Below are positions 1 through 10,572 of a stretch of DNA of 64,000 bases, one piece after another (within the stretch, counting starts at the first letter, position 1; each line of letters starts with the position of its first letter). The position numbers were made by a program, and so were the translations under genes. Source of the DNA: Perognathus longimembris pacificus. Taxonomy: Eukaryota; Chordata; Mammalia; Rodentia; Heteromyidae. The DNA is taken from contig NC_063172.1 in NCBI RefSeq assembly GCF_023159225.1, positions 36,956,832-37,020,831 on the forward strand, read 5' to 3'. The notes under the pieces are model-generated. The model was given only the letters and a program-made list of their open reading frames with translations, was not told the DNA's origin and made no database searches.

Positions 1-1615
1 TTAGTCATTCACATCTTCCCAGAAATATCTCCTCTTTAAGTTAGTAATTCTCAAAGTACACTATTCAGGCCAGGAAGATCAATCTACTGATCTTAATAGG
101 AGTGGGAATTTTTGAGGTATCTCACCCTAAACATACCGCGTCAGTGGGTATTATAGGTTATTGTGATACAAGTTGAAATTTTAGATCTTTTAATATATTG
201 GATTACATTTTTACATTATTATCTGTTGCTTTAAAAGTGATGAAATTTCTTCCCTATTTTTAGTTATATTCTATTCTCTTTCTAATTCTTAGTTTTAGGG
301 TCATTTTATGATTAGCCTAGTAAGAATTTAATCTACTTGCTCTTCTCAGCTTTTTAAATAGCTAGCTCTTAGATTTACTTACCAGTTGGCTTTCTTATCT
401 GATGTTATACTTGAGGATCATTAATATCAACATTAAGTAAAATGTTTAAACATTGATGTGGCTATTACAATAATTTTACATAATTATAGAAATTAATTCA
501 AATCTGTAAACTTTTCTAGTGTAAAAACAAAGGTTTTCCTATAGCACACTTTGAGTTCTAATGTCTGGGGTACAGGTGAGTAATGCTAATTCTCTGGAGC
601 ATATGATACAGAATTGCCCACATGGGGAGAAACTTGATTGTAAATCACTTCCTACTGTTTAGAAAGCCGGCTCTCATTTTCTTGGGTTTATATATTTCTT
701 GGGTTTGAATATTTTTTTAAGTGTTCACTACATATTAACTTAATAGGCAGTCACACAGGCTAACCATCATACCTCATTTCTGCTGCTACTAAGGTCTGCA
801 TGTTTTTGTAGTATCTCTGACCCCAATCACACACCAAATAAACTTATGCGATGGGGCATAGACTGTATTTCAAGAAACTATTCCAAACACACCTCCATCC
901 ACATTTGGTGAGAAGAGAGTTAGTTCAATACACCAACAGAGGGAATGATAATCAGAAGGTTTAACTTTATGGATTTTTATTTCTCTTTGCTACGGAATTG
1001 GTTGTGGCTTTGGCTTTTATTTTTTCAACTCTCTAACTTTCCTTAGTATTCCTTAGTGATTAATTTTCTAATTTTGTGAGAATAATATATAGTTTATCAT
1101 ATTATCTTTCCTTGTACTTTTTGATGTTTTCGTCTTATCCTTCTACTGCTATTGCATTTTGGTTTATTAATTAATTAGTTAGTGGTTTTTAGAGGCCTTG
1201 CCTCCTTGCATCTTAAGAGTTCTTAGAAAACACATGTATTGAGATATAATGTATGTGCTTTTCAATCTTTCTATTTCAGTTCATCTTACTCACATTTTAT
1301 ATAGGCACAAACATGTTGCATCCTAAGAATTTTGAATCTTCAGTATTGTATTACTCTTTCCATCCTTTCCAGAATTTTTGCCAAGCTAGCTTTTACTGTG
1401 GGTTTCAGTTCCTTTCTTCAGAAAGTGAGGGCTTCACATGAATTCATTTCCACCAATAACAATGCGGCCCTTGTCCCTTGTGCTCATTTGTGTGTTAGAA
1501 AAATACCCTTTCTACACACACTTAGAATGGAGGTAGTTGTGATTCTTGTTTTTAACCTTTGGAAAACACTTAGGTGTCATGGCCCTTCTACTCTAGGCTA
1601 ACTACTTCAATATAG
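1..1615. other. Unique AT-rich intergenic or intronic DNA
   Basis: I see no gene, RNA gene or recognisable repeat here. Short open frames around 1253-1601 have no recognisable motifs and no biased composition, so I treat them as chance. Confidence 0.5.
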
Positions 1616-1629
1616 CCTATCCCATTCTT

Positions 1630-1834
1630 TTTTTTTTTTTGGCCAGTCCTGGGGCTTGGACTCAGGGCCTGAGCACTGTCCCTGGCTTCTTTTTGCTCAA
1701 GGCTAGCACTCTGCCACTTGAGCCACAGCGCCACTTCTGGCCATTTTCTGTATATGTGGTGCTGGGGAATTGAACCCAGGGCCTCATGTATGTGAGGGAA
1801 GCACTCTTGCCACTAGGCCATATCCCCAGCCCCC
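1630..1834 (-). mobile_element. IDL-Geo-type dimeric SINE (copy 1)
   Basis: On the plus strand this reads as a T tract, the right (Geo) monomer starting GGCCAGTCCTGG, then the ID-like monomer ending TATCCCCAGCCCC, so the element lies on the minus strand. It is flanked by a 14-bp target-site duplication CCTATCCCATTCTT at 1616-1629 and 1833-1846. The perfect duplication and complete dimer indicate a fairly recent L1-mediated insertion. It carries tRNA-like A and B box sequence and no protein. Confidence 0.9.
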
Positions 1835-1846
1835 TATCCCATTCTT

Positions 1847-2584
1847 AGACACTGGAAATCATGAGATGTCTGAAAAATTCATATCCCCAGTGAGTACACA
1901 CAGTGTATTAATTACTGCCTGCATGACATCATTTGTGTGAGTTGGGACTGATATTTGTAGTTAAAATGAATCACAAAAGTAATCCTTGTCCAAGACATTT
2001 TTTTCCTTTATCTCGAACTCCACCCATCTTAATTTCCCAGAGGGAAGCAAGCTGAGGTGTCTTTTGCAATACAGTTTAATCAAGTTTATGGTAACGGACC
2101 ATCTCTATTTACTCAGGACTTTTAGTGCTATAACTGGATAAGTTCCAGACAAACACGCCCAAATTGTCCATGCTAAGGAGAGGAACTTCAAAGAAATGGT
2201 GTAATATGAATGTACATCCCCAACAGAGTACTCTATGTGGAACTGAATACCTCTGCCATGTCCACATTGCTCTTGGAGATGTCAGCTTCCTGCCAACATG
2301 GCTGAGGAAGTGTATCTACCTGGGAATGGGTGAAGAGATGGGAAAATTGTGTGCTACCCATGTAGACTATTTCTTCTTTTAGAAGTCAATAAAACATTTC
2401 CATCTTCTTGCAAAGAAGAAATTGGGACCTGACAGAGAGTTGGGGTACAAGTGTGTAAGAGCAGTACCCCCATTTCCTAAGATTTTTTTCTAAGGCTCTT
2501 TTTTCTAAAGGTGTAGATCCAGGTGTCTGGGACTGGACTACACTATAACCACTTGGTGGTGGCATAGGAGACGGCAATTTACTT
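1847..2584. other. Unique DNA
   Basis: No gene recognised. A 72-codon open frame at 2164-2382 (+) and a 63-codon one at 2386-2577 (-) show no domain, signal peptide or repeat I can name, and I do not call them genes. Confidence 0.4.
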
Positions 2585-2700
2585 CATTACTCCATGCATC
2601 AGTTTCCTAACCTATAAATGGGAATAGCAATAGGTACCATCTGTAAAGCAAATGAAACAGTATCTTGTAGGTAGTAGTATGCACCCAATAATGTAATAGT
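2585..2700 (+). mobile_element. MIR fragment
   Basis: The order CAGTTTCCTAACCTATAAATGGGAATAGCAAT (seen in pieces), then a GTACCAT-like block, then CACCCAATAATG follows the 3' half of MIR, where 'cagtttcctcatctgtaaaatggggata' is the hallmark. Divergence is high, as expected for an ancient mammalian SINE. Confidence 0.55.
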
Positions 2701-3052
2701 ATTCATTTTTCTTTAGGCTTGAAGACTTTTTATTCTTTCTTTGACCACAGATGAGAGTTTATGTAAAAATAAACTCAAATTTTACACTTGATGATGACTT
2801 ATTAATGTTTATAACTTTTTTTTGGATGAGCCTGGCATGATTATGATGGGCCTAGAATTTGTCCCTGTTTTTAAAGTTCTTTGAGAACCTCAGACATTTC
2901 TTACTGCTTTATTCCAGATGTTGGTGAAGAGTTACGGAAATCCTGCCATGGACTGTGCTGTGAAATCTTGCCTTTCAAAGTTTTTGCTTTCTCAGTTCTT
3001 GGGTAATCTACATACCACTTCAGTATCAATATCTGTTTCCAGAACCTTTGTT

Positions 3053-4040
3053 TTTTTTTCCCTTTTTTAAAACTTTTTTTCCATTTTTTTCTTTATTGTA
3101 AAAGTGTGATATAGGGCTGGGGCTATAGCCTAGTGGCAAGAGTGCCTGCCTCGGATACACGAGGCCCTAGGTTCGATTCCCCAGCACCACATATACAGAA
3201 AACGGCCAGAAGCGGCGCTGTGGCTCAAGTGGCAGAGTGCTAGCCTTGAGCGGGAAGAAGCCAGGGACAGTGCTCAGGCCCTGAGTCCAAGGCCCAGGAC
3301 TGGCCAAAAAAAAAAAAAAAAAAAAAAAAAAGTGTGATATAGAGGTGTTACAGATTCATATGAAAGGCAGTGAGTACATTTCTTGTTCTACTTGTTACTT
3401 CCTCGCTCATTTCCCCCCTCACCCCTTCTCCTTCCCCTCTCCCCCCAAGAGTTGTGCAGTTGGTTTACACCAAATAGTTTTGTAAGTGTTGCTTTTTGAA
3501 TGGTTTGTCTTTTTGTTCTTTGTCTCTCGATTTTGGTATGCCCTCTCCCTTCCCCAGTTCTAATACCTGTATAAACAGTATCCAGGGTACTCAGATGTGA
3601 TACAATGGTAGCGAGGGTACAGCCTCAGGAAGGGAGTACAAGATAAATGAAACTAAACAAACCAATCAGTCAAACAAACTGACAAGGAAAAAGAGAAAAA
3701 AAAAATAGCACAAGTTCACATGGATGTTGAGAATCATTACAAAAGTGGTAAAACTCTTGTTTCCATAATGTGGAGTTCATTTCACTTGGCATCTTCTTAT
3801 GTGGTCATATGGGTATAGCTATTGGTAGTGGATCAGGAAAATGTGGTATATATACACAATAGAATTCTATGCCTCCATCAGAAGGAATGACACTGCCCCA
3901 TTCATAAGGAAATGGAAGGACTTGGAAAAAATCATACGAAGTGAAGTGACCCAGACCCAAAGAAACATAAACCCTATGGTGACCCTCATAGGGAATAGCA
4001 AGTACATGAATAGGCTAGTCATGGTAGAGAATTTCCTTTT
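3053..4040 (-). mobile_element. L1 3' end with 5' inversion (twin-primed), hit by a SINE
   Basis: 3053-3114 plus 3343-3825 is an L1 3' UTR read on the minus strand: a T-rich tail, the AGAGGTGTTACAG-type 3' end, and the C-rich (purine on the sense strand) tract at 3411-3445. From about 3830 to 4040 the same element continues in the plus orientation and encodes the extreme C terminus of ORF2 (WYIYTIEFYASIRRND, then a KWKDLEKII-like stretch at 3841-3945). The two halves abut in L1 coordinates, which is the signature of twin priming. An IDL-Geo SINE sits in the 3' UTR. A 14/15-bp imperfect repeat CCAGAACCTTTGTT (3039-3052) / CCAGAAACCTTTGTT (4135-4149) may be the duplication, but it would leave 4041-4134 unexplained. 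Confidence 0.8.
3115..3330 (+). mobile_element. IDL-Geo-type dimeric SINE (copy 2), plus strand
   Basis: Complete dimer: the ID-like monomer GGCTGGGGCTATAGCCTAG, a B-box-like GGTTCGATTCC at about 3171-3181, the right monomer GCTGTGGCTCAAGTGGCAG, and a long A tail (about 3306-3330). The 13-bp target-site duplication AAGTGTGATATAG is perfect at 3102-3114 and 3330-3342. It inserted into an L1 3' UTR, so it is younger than that L1. Confidence 0.93.
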
Positions 4041-7000
4041 TTTTAAAAAAAATTACATATTAAGTCTTTCAGTTTTAATTTCAACTAAAATAAAAAGAAT
4101 GTTAGGGCAAGAAAAATACTTGAAATGAACTAAACCAGAAACCTTTGTTCTCAAACTCTTCTTTCTCCAAGGCTATTGTGCTCTGGTCCTAGAAGTGAGT
4201 TCATGTGAGGACTGATTTTAGTTTCCTCTATGTATATTTTCAACAAGATGCAAAGCTTCACTGTAAGCTGTAGTATTCCTAGTGAACCTGCTTTGACTTT
4301 CAAGACAGATTCCTTTGCCCTTTAGTTCTAGATAAGTACTGCTGGCAGAGATGAAACCCTCTCCAGTTCAGGAGTTAGGCCTTGAACATAGGATTTTGCT
4401 TACAAGGACAGTTTCTGCTAGTCAATTCCAGCACTAGGCTGACATTTCTCAGCACACATTCTTACCATGTTCTGGTGCTCTACACAGGATGATGAGGTGT
4501 TAGTCATCTCCAAGTAGGGAAAGAACAGTTGGTTTCCTGGATCTCTGAATCACAAATCCTGTCCTGCTGTCAGTCTGCCAGGAGTGGGGACTGAGAAAGA
4601 GGTTAGCCAGAGCTTTACCTTCTTGAGTGGGCATTGAATTCCTGGGAATTATTTAAATGTCAGAAAGATAAGGAAAAAAAATAATTTTTTCTTGCTTCCA
4701 AAAATTTTGGTCTCAAATCTTTAACCTACTCTCAGCCCTGGAGAACATTCAAGGCAGATCCTGGGCCATATTCTTCCACACCGAGGTAAGGATGTGAGAA
4801 CCTCATTATACCTCCATGGATAACTTTCTCCCCTAATAAGAGTGCATAGTATTTTTCTCATTGATTCAGATCAACTTTTGAATTCATCCTGGAGAATATA
4901 AACCAACATTATTTTCCGCTGTTCACATCACACTAGGAACAAAGGGACAGGGTTACATGAGTATTAGGTTTATCCTGGGTGTATCACTGACAGAGTTATC
5001 AAGTTTTTCTTGGAAACACTCTTGTTCTCCCTAATACTCTGGTGTCTCTTTGGTAGAAATCATTTTTTTTAAAGAAAAAAAATATACACATGGAAGAAAA
5101 GTGACCCTGATGGAATTAGGATTCTATACAAGGCTCTATACTTTGTTCATCGCTATCAGGATTGCCTTTACCAAAGCTTTTCGAGTTTAATTAGTTTTTC
5201 TTTTAGCGAATATTTTATACTTTGTAGTCTAGTGATTAACCTCATTGATCGGCTTTTCTTTTTCCCTTTTCAATTGCAGCAACTTATTAGAGAATTTTAT
5301 TATTATCCTGCAAATTCCTCAGACTTTAATTCTATGGCATTAGCTGTGTAGCCTACATTTTGTGAGCTCTTTTAATTGCTTCTCTGAAGTGTAGACTTAT
5401 TTTGAGAGAAGGTCACCATAGTTTTCATTAATCCAATGTTACTTTTAGAATCTCTTGGCTTTCATTTAAATTCAGAATCCATTAGGTTTTCATTAATTAT
5501 TTCGTCAAATAAGTCTGGTTTTCATTTTGTACAGTCTTTCCTTTACAAAAGGTCAACACTGTTGACATATTTTCAGTTATTATTCTTATGGGCTATAGAA
5601 GATAATTTCATAGTTAGATAAGGGAAGAGTGGGGAGAAGAGAGAGAGTAAGACATGCAGCCCATTGACTTCTTTTCTTTTTGTTCCTTTTCTATTGGACA
5701 TTTTATTCATCTCCTGTTTTTTTGTGGTTGTTTTAAAGTTTTTAAAAGGACCAGGATTTGGAGATTTGAGTAATATTTCCAGTAGTTGACTTTGCTTTGA
5801 TAGAGTTGACATTTTTAGGTTAAAATAAAAAATAGATTTGTGAAATATATGCAATGCTTGTTTCAAACCTTTAATACAAATCAATGTGTTAAATTAATTT
5901 TTATGACAAAATGTATTGAGATGCTGCTCTATGTACTGCAAACAAAAAAATCATGAAAATGGAGTTAGCTTCTTACAAAGGATATCTTTTTTTTTATTTT
6001 GAGTATTTTAAAGTTGTAAGCACTTACGCATGTGGTAGTAAACAACCTTAATTATTTGTTTGGGTCTGGTCTGTATGGATTTTCTAACATTCTTTGGAGA
6101 TTACTCTAGCTTAAAAACAAGCAGAAGTGGATGCCTTTGAAAGGTCTTGGGTTGAATAGCTGCCACTTAAAAAGACATCTGGTAGAAGACATGCTCAGAA
6201 AAGAACCAGATCAATCAGGGTTACAGTGATTTCCACAAGTGGATTGATAAAAAAGTGATGACTTAGAGGAAATATGATTGCAGTCTGTGTACTTGCTGAA
6301 TACACTCAAAATTGGGTACAAATTGACATATCAAATACCTGTAATTTGCATACAAATGAAGATGCCAAATTTTAGAATACTGATGTGTGGAAAATGTGAA
6401 ACTTTAAGGAGGTCACAAATAATAGCAAGTGCTACTCTTTAAAATAATTAACAGCAATCATTCAGTCCGAACAATAAATGGGCCTTTCAAGGCTGATATC
6501 AAGTCTGTGCTCACCCATTAAATTGAATATGTCCTGCTCCCACTGTTAGTATTGAGATGTGATAGTGAATGGATATTTTTTCATGGGTCTCATACAGTAT
6601 CATTAATTCCTAGAATTGCTGTCTTCACTGAGTTTAAAGCATTGCTTGTATGACATTTGGGAACAAAATTCACTGATACTCCACATTAATTTATCCTTGG
6701 TATATGACACAATCAAACCTGGTAAAGATTGTGCTATGTCAAGTACAATGACAGTGTTTTGCTACCTATGTTTCTGTCTGATTGTCTAATAGAGGAATTA
6801 CTTTTCCTCCAAACACTTTTAAGGTAATTCAAAGTGCCTTGCTTGATCAGTGGGTAATTATGTTTCCTCACCAAATTTATAATAACAATAAAGTAAGATG
6901 TGCTCCTCTTGTTTTTTTTTAAATACTATAGTTATGGTATTAATAGCTGAAGGTATGAGTGGGTGAATGAATAATAGAACATGATTTGGGTCAACTTCTT

Positions 7001-7334
7001 TGCCCTTTGCTGTTCTCAGCTCATTGAGATTAATGGACTAATCTTTCTCTGTGTAACTGTGTATTAATAGGTTCTACATGAAATCTGTCCCATAAAAAAC
7101 CAAATTCCAACTACTGGTGTGTAAATTATCTATCCATCCATCTTTATATGTCTATCTGGTGGTATTAGGACAGTGGTCTAGTTAATTCTAAACAATGCTG
7201 GAATAATTTTTTAATATTTTTGTGGGAATTGTACACAATGTATGGAATCACATTTCCACTGGAATTTTCTTTTTACCCAGCCCATTATGTGTTTTTGTTC
7301 AAAGCTGTTCTAGAGAGATATTTGGATAATTAGT
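4041..7334. other. Unique AT-rich DNA
   Basis: Over 3 kb with no gene or clear repeat. A 61-codon frame at 5436-5621 and a 103-codon frame at 5573-5884 (-) are low-complexity and unrecognised. The 4041-4134 piece directly follows the L1 inversion and may belong to it. Confidence 0.5.
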
Positions 7335-7415
7335 AAGCTAGAATGTGTAAAGAGTTTAGAACAATGCATGCGACAAATTGCTTGTTCAGTAAATATTAAC
7401 CATTGTTATTATGGT
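7335..7415 (+). mobile_element. MIR 3' end fragment
   Basis: The sequence 'gtgtaaagagtttagaaca', followed by TTCAGTAAATATTAACCA and TTGTTATTAT, follows the MIR 3' end (…gtaaagcgcttagaacagtgcc…caataaatgttggttatta). Only the tail is preserved. Confidence 0.5.
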
Positions 7416-8740
7416 CGTATTGTATACCCGATGACTTTAAAGGGTTTGCTAACATTGTAGACAGTTGAGCTTTATGAACTGAAAATATAATGGTAGACTT
7501 TCAGTTCCTCTTCTGAAAGGATATTTATTCTTTACTTTTCAAAATGATATGAACATAGTTATAGTTTGTCATCAGTTTTCAAGAATACAGTTTCCCAAAA
7601 GTGTTTTCTCCAGCTGGATAAGCTCAGGGGGCTAATCAAACTAATACAGAAGCTATTTTGTAAATTGAAGAGTGGATTTATATAAGGCCATCAAGATCTG
7701 TGTAGACTAAAATATTCCACAGTGGCCTGATGGTAATGCCTTGTTCTAGATCCCCAAAGTAAGGTAACCTTCGTACTTGTGAATGGGTAGCCACAAAGGT
7801 AGCTCCATCATTTACTTCACTTTTATCTTCCTTGTTTGTTATTCAGGAACTATAGCAGTTGCTGGCTTACAACAAAAATGGAATTTTCCAATTGAATATC
7901 CAAGAGTATCTAATGGTAAATGGTGGAGGTACATATTAGCAACACTCTGTACTGTTTATTGGTTTGAATAAACTGTTTCTGGTACATTCTAGAGTAAAAA
8001 TGGGAGCAACCTTTTAAACATTTTAATGTAATGTTAATTTAATAACTTTAACTTAAAAACTGTCCTTATTTCCATATTTTCAAATCCAACAAATTAGGCA
8101 ATTTTAGTTAGTTTCCTCTTCATTGGTGCATGTTATTAAGGTCTTAGGATTTTCGTTTTTTTAATGAATAGAGTATGTCAAGATTTATCAATTTCTTTTC
8201 TTCTAAACATTTAACAATCCAAAATTATGCAGCATGACATTATTTTTTCTTTCATTGCTCTTCATCTTTCTTTCCTGGTAGTAAAGGTATAGATTTGAAA
8301 GGACAAGCACATTGCAAAATAGTAGAGAGAAATATATGGTAAATCTAGTTGTCAGTGTTGTTGGAAGTTTTCTTTGAATTCTTTCACATAAGTAATTAAA
8401 TAGATTCTCAACGTATAGAAGGAGAAGATGAAAGACCAGGGCTACATTGTTACAAATTTCAGATTTTTTTCGGGAGGGGGGTCAGAGCTGTTCAGAATTT
8501 GTTTTGTAGATGTTTTGCTTCTACTATTTCTACTTTAGGGCAAATATTGTCTGCATCACTATAAGGCAGTATATTTAAGTTTTACATGATTATGAATGGC
8601 TGATTTAATGAATTATCAAGCACAGTGTACATCAGTATAGCATATTTACAAATACGTGGTTTAATGAATAACATTGTCAGTTACTTTGGTTCCCTCTTCC
8701 AGATTTTAGAAAGCTGATCAAGATAGAAATAATGATTGAC
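7416..8740. other. Unique DNA, with one weak exon-like segment
   Basis: No repeat recognised. A 62-codon open frame (7783-7971, +) contains a segment with splice-site-like borders at 7847-7915; it is treated as a hunt item and not called as a gene. 7972-8740 shows nothing. Confidence 0.4.
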
Positions 8741-8855
8741 AATGTGATTTAGGAGCTGAAAGCACTGTCGTATGTCTGTACTCATAAAGATTGAGGCAGC
8801 TGTATGATGAGTTTGAGGCTAACCTGGGTTACATTGTGAAAAACCATTAAGTAAC
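8741..8855 (+). mobile_element. Old B1-like SINE fragment
   Basis: The run 'atgtctgtactcataaaga', then GAGGCAGCTGTATGATGAG, TTTGAGGCTAACCTGGGTTAC and ATTGTGAAAAACC parallels the B1 order (type … taatc … gaggcag … gagttcgaggccagcctgg … gagacc). It is strongly diverged. Confidence 0.5.
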
Positions 8856-9120
8856 TAAGTCAGCAAATAATTAGGATGGAATAAAGGTAGGAAGGAAGAA
8901 GAAAAATGGAGAAAAAGAATTAAAAAATAAAGAAAATCGTGGATATGAGGAATATTAATACCTAAACTTTGTTATATCTTTGCTTACAATTTATGAGGTA
9001 CTTAAAAGCTACTTTTGCTGGGCCCAAGAATTAACTGAAAGCAGGAAAAAAGCTTGCCATCTCTGCCTCCCTCTTGAATGTGTCTACTCTAAGCCATTCT
9101 TTCTGAAGTTTTAAAATTTT

Positions 9121-9137
9121 ATTATTATTATTATTTT
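9121..9137. repeat. (ATT)n simple repeat
   Basis: A short ATT trinucleotide run next to the following SINE. Confidence 0.7.
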
Positions 9138-9159
9138 TGCAAGTATTAGTAAACTTATT

Positions 9160-9356
9160 AGGGACTGGGTGTTGTTCCTTAGATTTTTGGTCAAGATGGG
9201 TGCTCTACTATCTGAGCCGCACCTCTACTTCTGGCTTTGTGATGGATAATTGGAGATAAGAGTATCATGGACTTTTCTTCCCAGGTTGGCTTTGGACTGA
9301 GATCCTTAGATTTCAATACCCTTATTAGCTGGGATCACACAGGTGAACCACCAGCA
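9160..9356 (-). mobile_element. Older B1+ID-type dimeric SINE
   Basis: On the plus strand: a CTGTCC-like/GTTCCTTAG right-monomer end, CACCTCTACTTCTGGC, then AATTGGAGATAAGAGT, CATGGACTTTTCTTCCCAGG, GATCCTTAGATTTCAATA and GAACCACCAGC. Reverse-complemented, this is a B1/7SL-like left monomer (GCTGGTGGTTC … CTGGG …) joined to the same right monomer found in IDL-Geo. It is more diverged than the IDL-Geo copies, hence older. Confidence 0.7.
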
Positions 9357-9713
9357 ACAGGCCCTGAATTTATTTTATATACACTTAGGAATCAGAGAAG
9401 AACAAATATGATTGATAATATATTTATGTCAAGAGACAGAAACTACCCCTAAGGAATAATAGAGCCTTTTCAGGACTGATCCTCATCACACAACAATGAC
9501 TTGTTTATCTTGATCAGTTATGACAGTGATAATGATTTCTCTAGAACTTCTACCCAAATGAAGGCTGAAAGAATGATCAACCAGGTCATCCTTTGTCTGG
9601 GACCGTTAAATAACAATAATTTGTCAATAAAACCTAAAGATCCTGTCTGTCTGTACCTTGAAGATGGCTTAAGATGTATTTAAGTGTATTTTTTTTCTTT
9701 GCACTTTTTTCTT

Positions 9714-9860
9714 TTGGTGCTGGTACTTGGCTTTGTGTTGTCCCTTGACTTTTGCATTCAAGGCTAGTGCTCTGTCACCGGAACCACCTCTCCACTTCTG
9801 TCTTTGGCTGTTTAACTGGAGATACTAGAGGTTCATTATTGTGTATATTTCTTGTATATA
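9714..9860 (-). mobile_element. Partial older B1+ID-type dimeric SINE
   Basis: The right-monomer hallmarks TTCAAGGCTAGTGCTCTGTC and CCACCTCTCCACTTCTG are followed by TTTAACTGGAGATAC, the start of the B1-like half; the rest of that half is missing or unrecognisable. Confidence 0.6.
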
Positions 9861-10563
9861 CAGGATACACTTAGAGAATCACTAGTTTTTAAGTGGATGT
9901 TTGACTTTTAGTTTATATAACATTTTCAACAAACATTAAACATTTCCAGAAGTGTTAGACAAAGGAAAGACTTCAGTCTTTTAGCAAGACTTTAGTCATT
10001 AACAAGTGAGCAACAGATAAAGAACAGTTAGCAAAGCTTGTTAGTATAGATCCTTTGGTATCATCTGCAGATGAAAAGCATCTAAAGTTACTTAGTGGTT
10101 AACTGTTTTTTTTTTCCCTCTGGAATGTGGCAGTGGAATACCTTTGGTTGGCATAAATACATGGTTTCTTTCTAGGCAAGTAGAGTAAGAACATGAGTGT
10201 TTCTGTATCTCTTTAAATATCTTCAGCTAAATGGTCCTTCATATTTTGGAGCATCATATTAAAACCTCTTGGTTTCTTCTCTCTCTCTCTCTCAAACTCT
10301 CATTTTATTTGGAATAGGAAACATTTCCTTACTTAAAGTTCTCATCATTCAATAGCACCAACTATTACAAATGCAACATGTATTCCAGAAGGGATTCCGT
10401 GGTTTTCTCTCCTGTAGTATTCTCAAGATGAATATTTGATTTCTAAATAGATATATTCTCAGTTTCTGTATTGTAATCAAATTATGAGACTCAAGTGCTT
10501 TTTGTGCTGAGATAGCCACCATCATTTCACTTTGCTCCGGCCACATGGTATTCCTATTAGCAG
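9861..10563. other. Unique DNA
   Basis: A CT dinucleotide run at about 10279-10292. The open frame on the minus strand that spans 10349-10810 is L1-coding only above 10572; the part below is flanking DNA that happens to stay open. Confidence 0.5.
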
Positions 10564-10572
10564 TGTCTTTAA

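Noticed and set aside
1821..1834. tRNA gene in the ID-like halves
   Set aside because: A and B boxes are SINE promoter remnants; there is no complete cloverleaf, and copies are flanked by TSDs and A tails.
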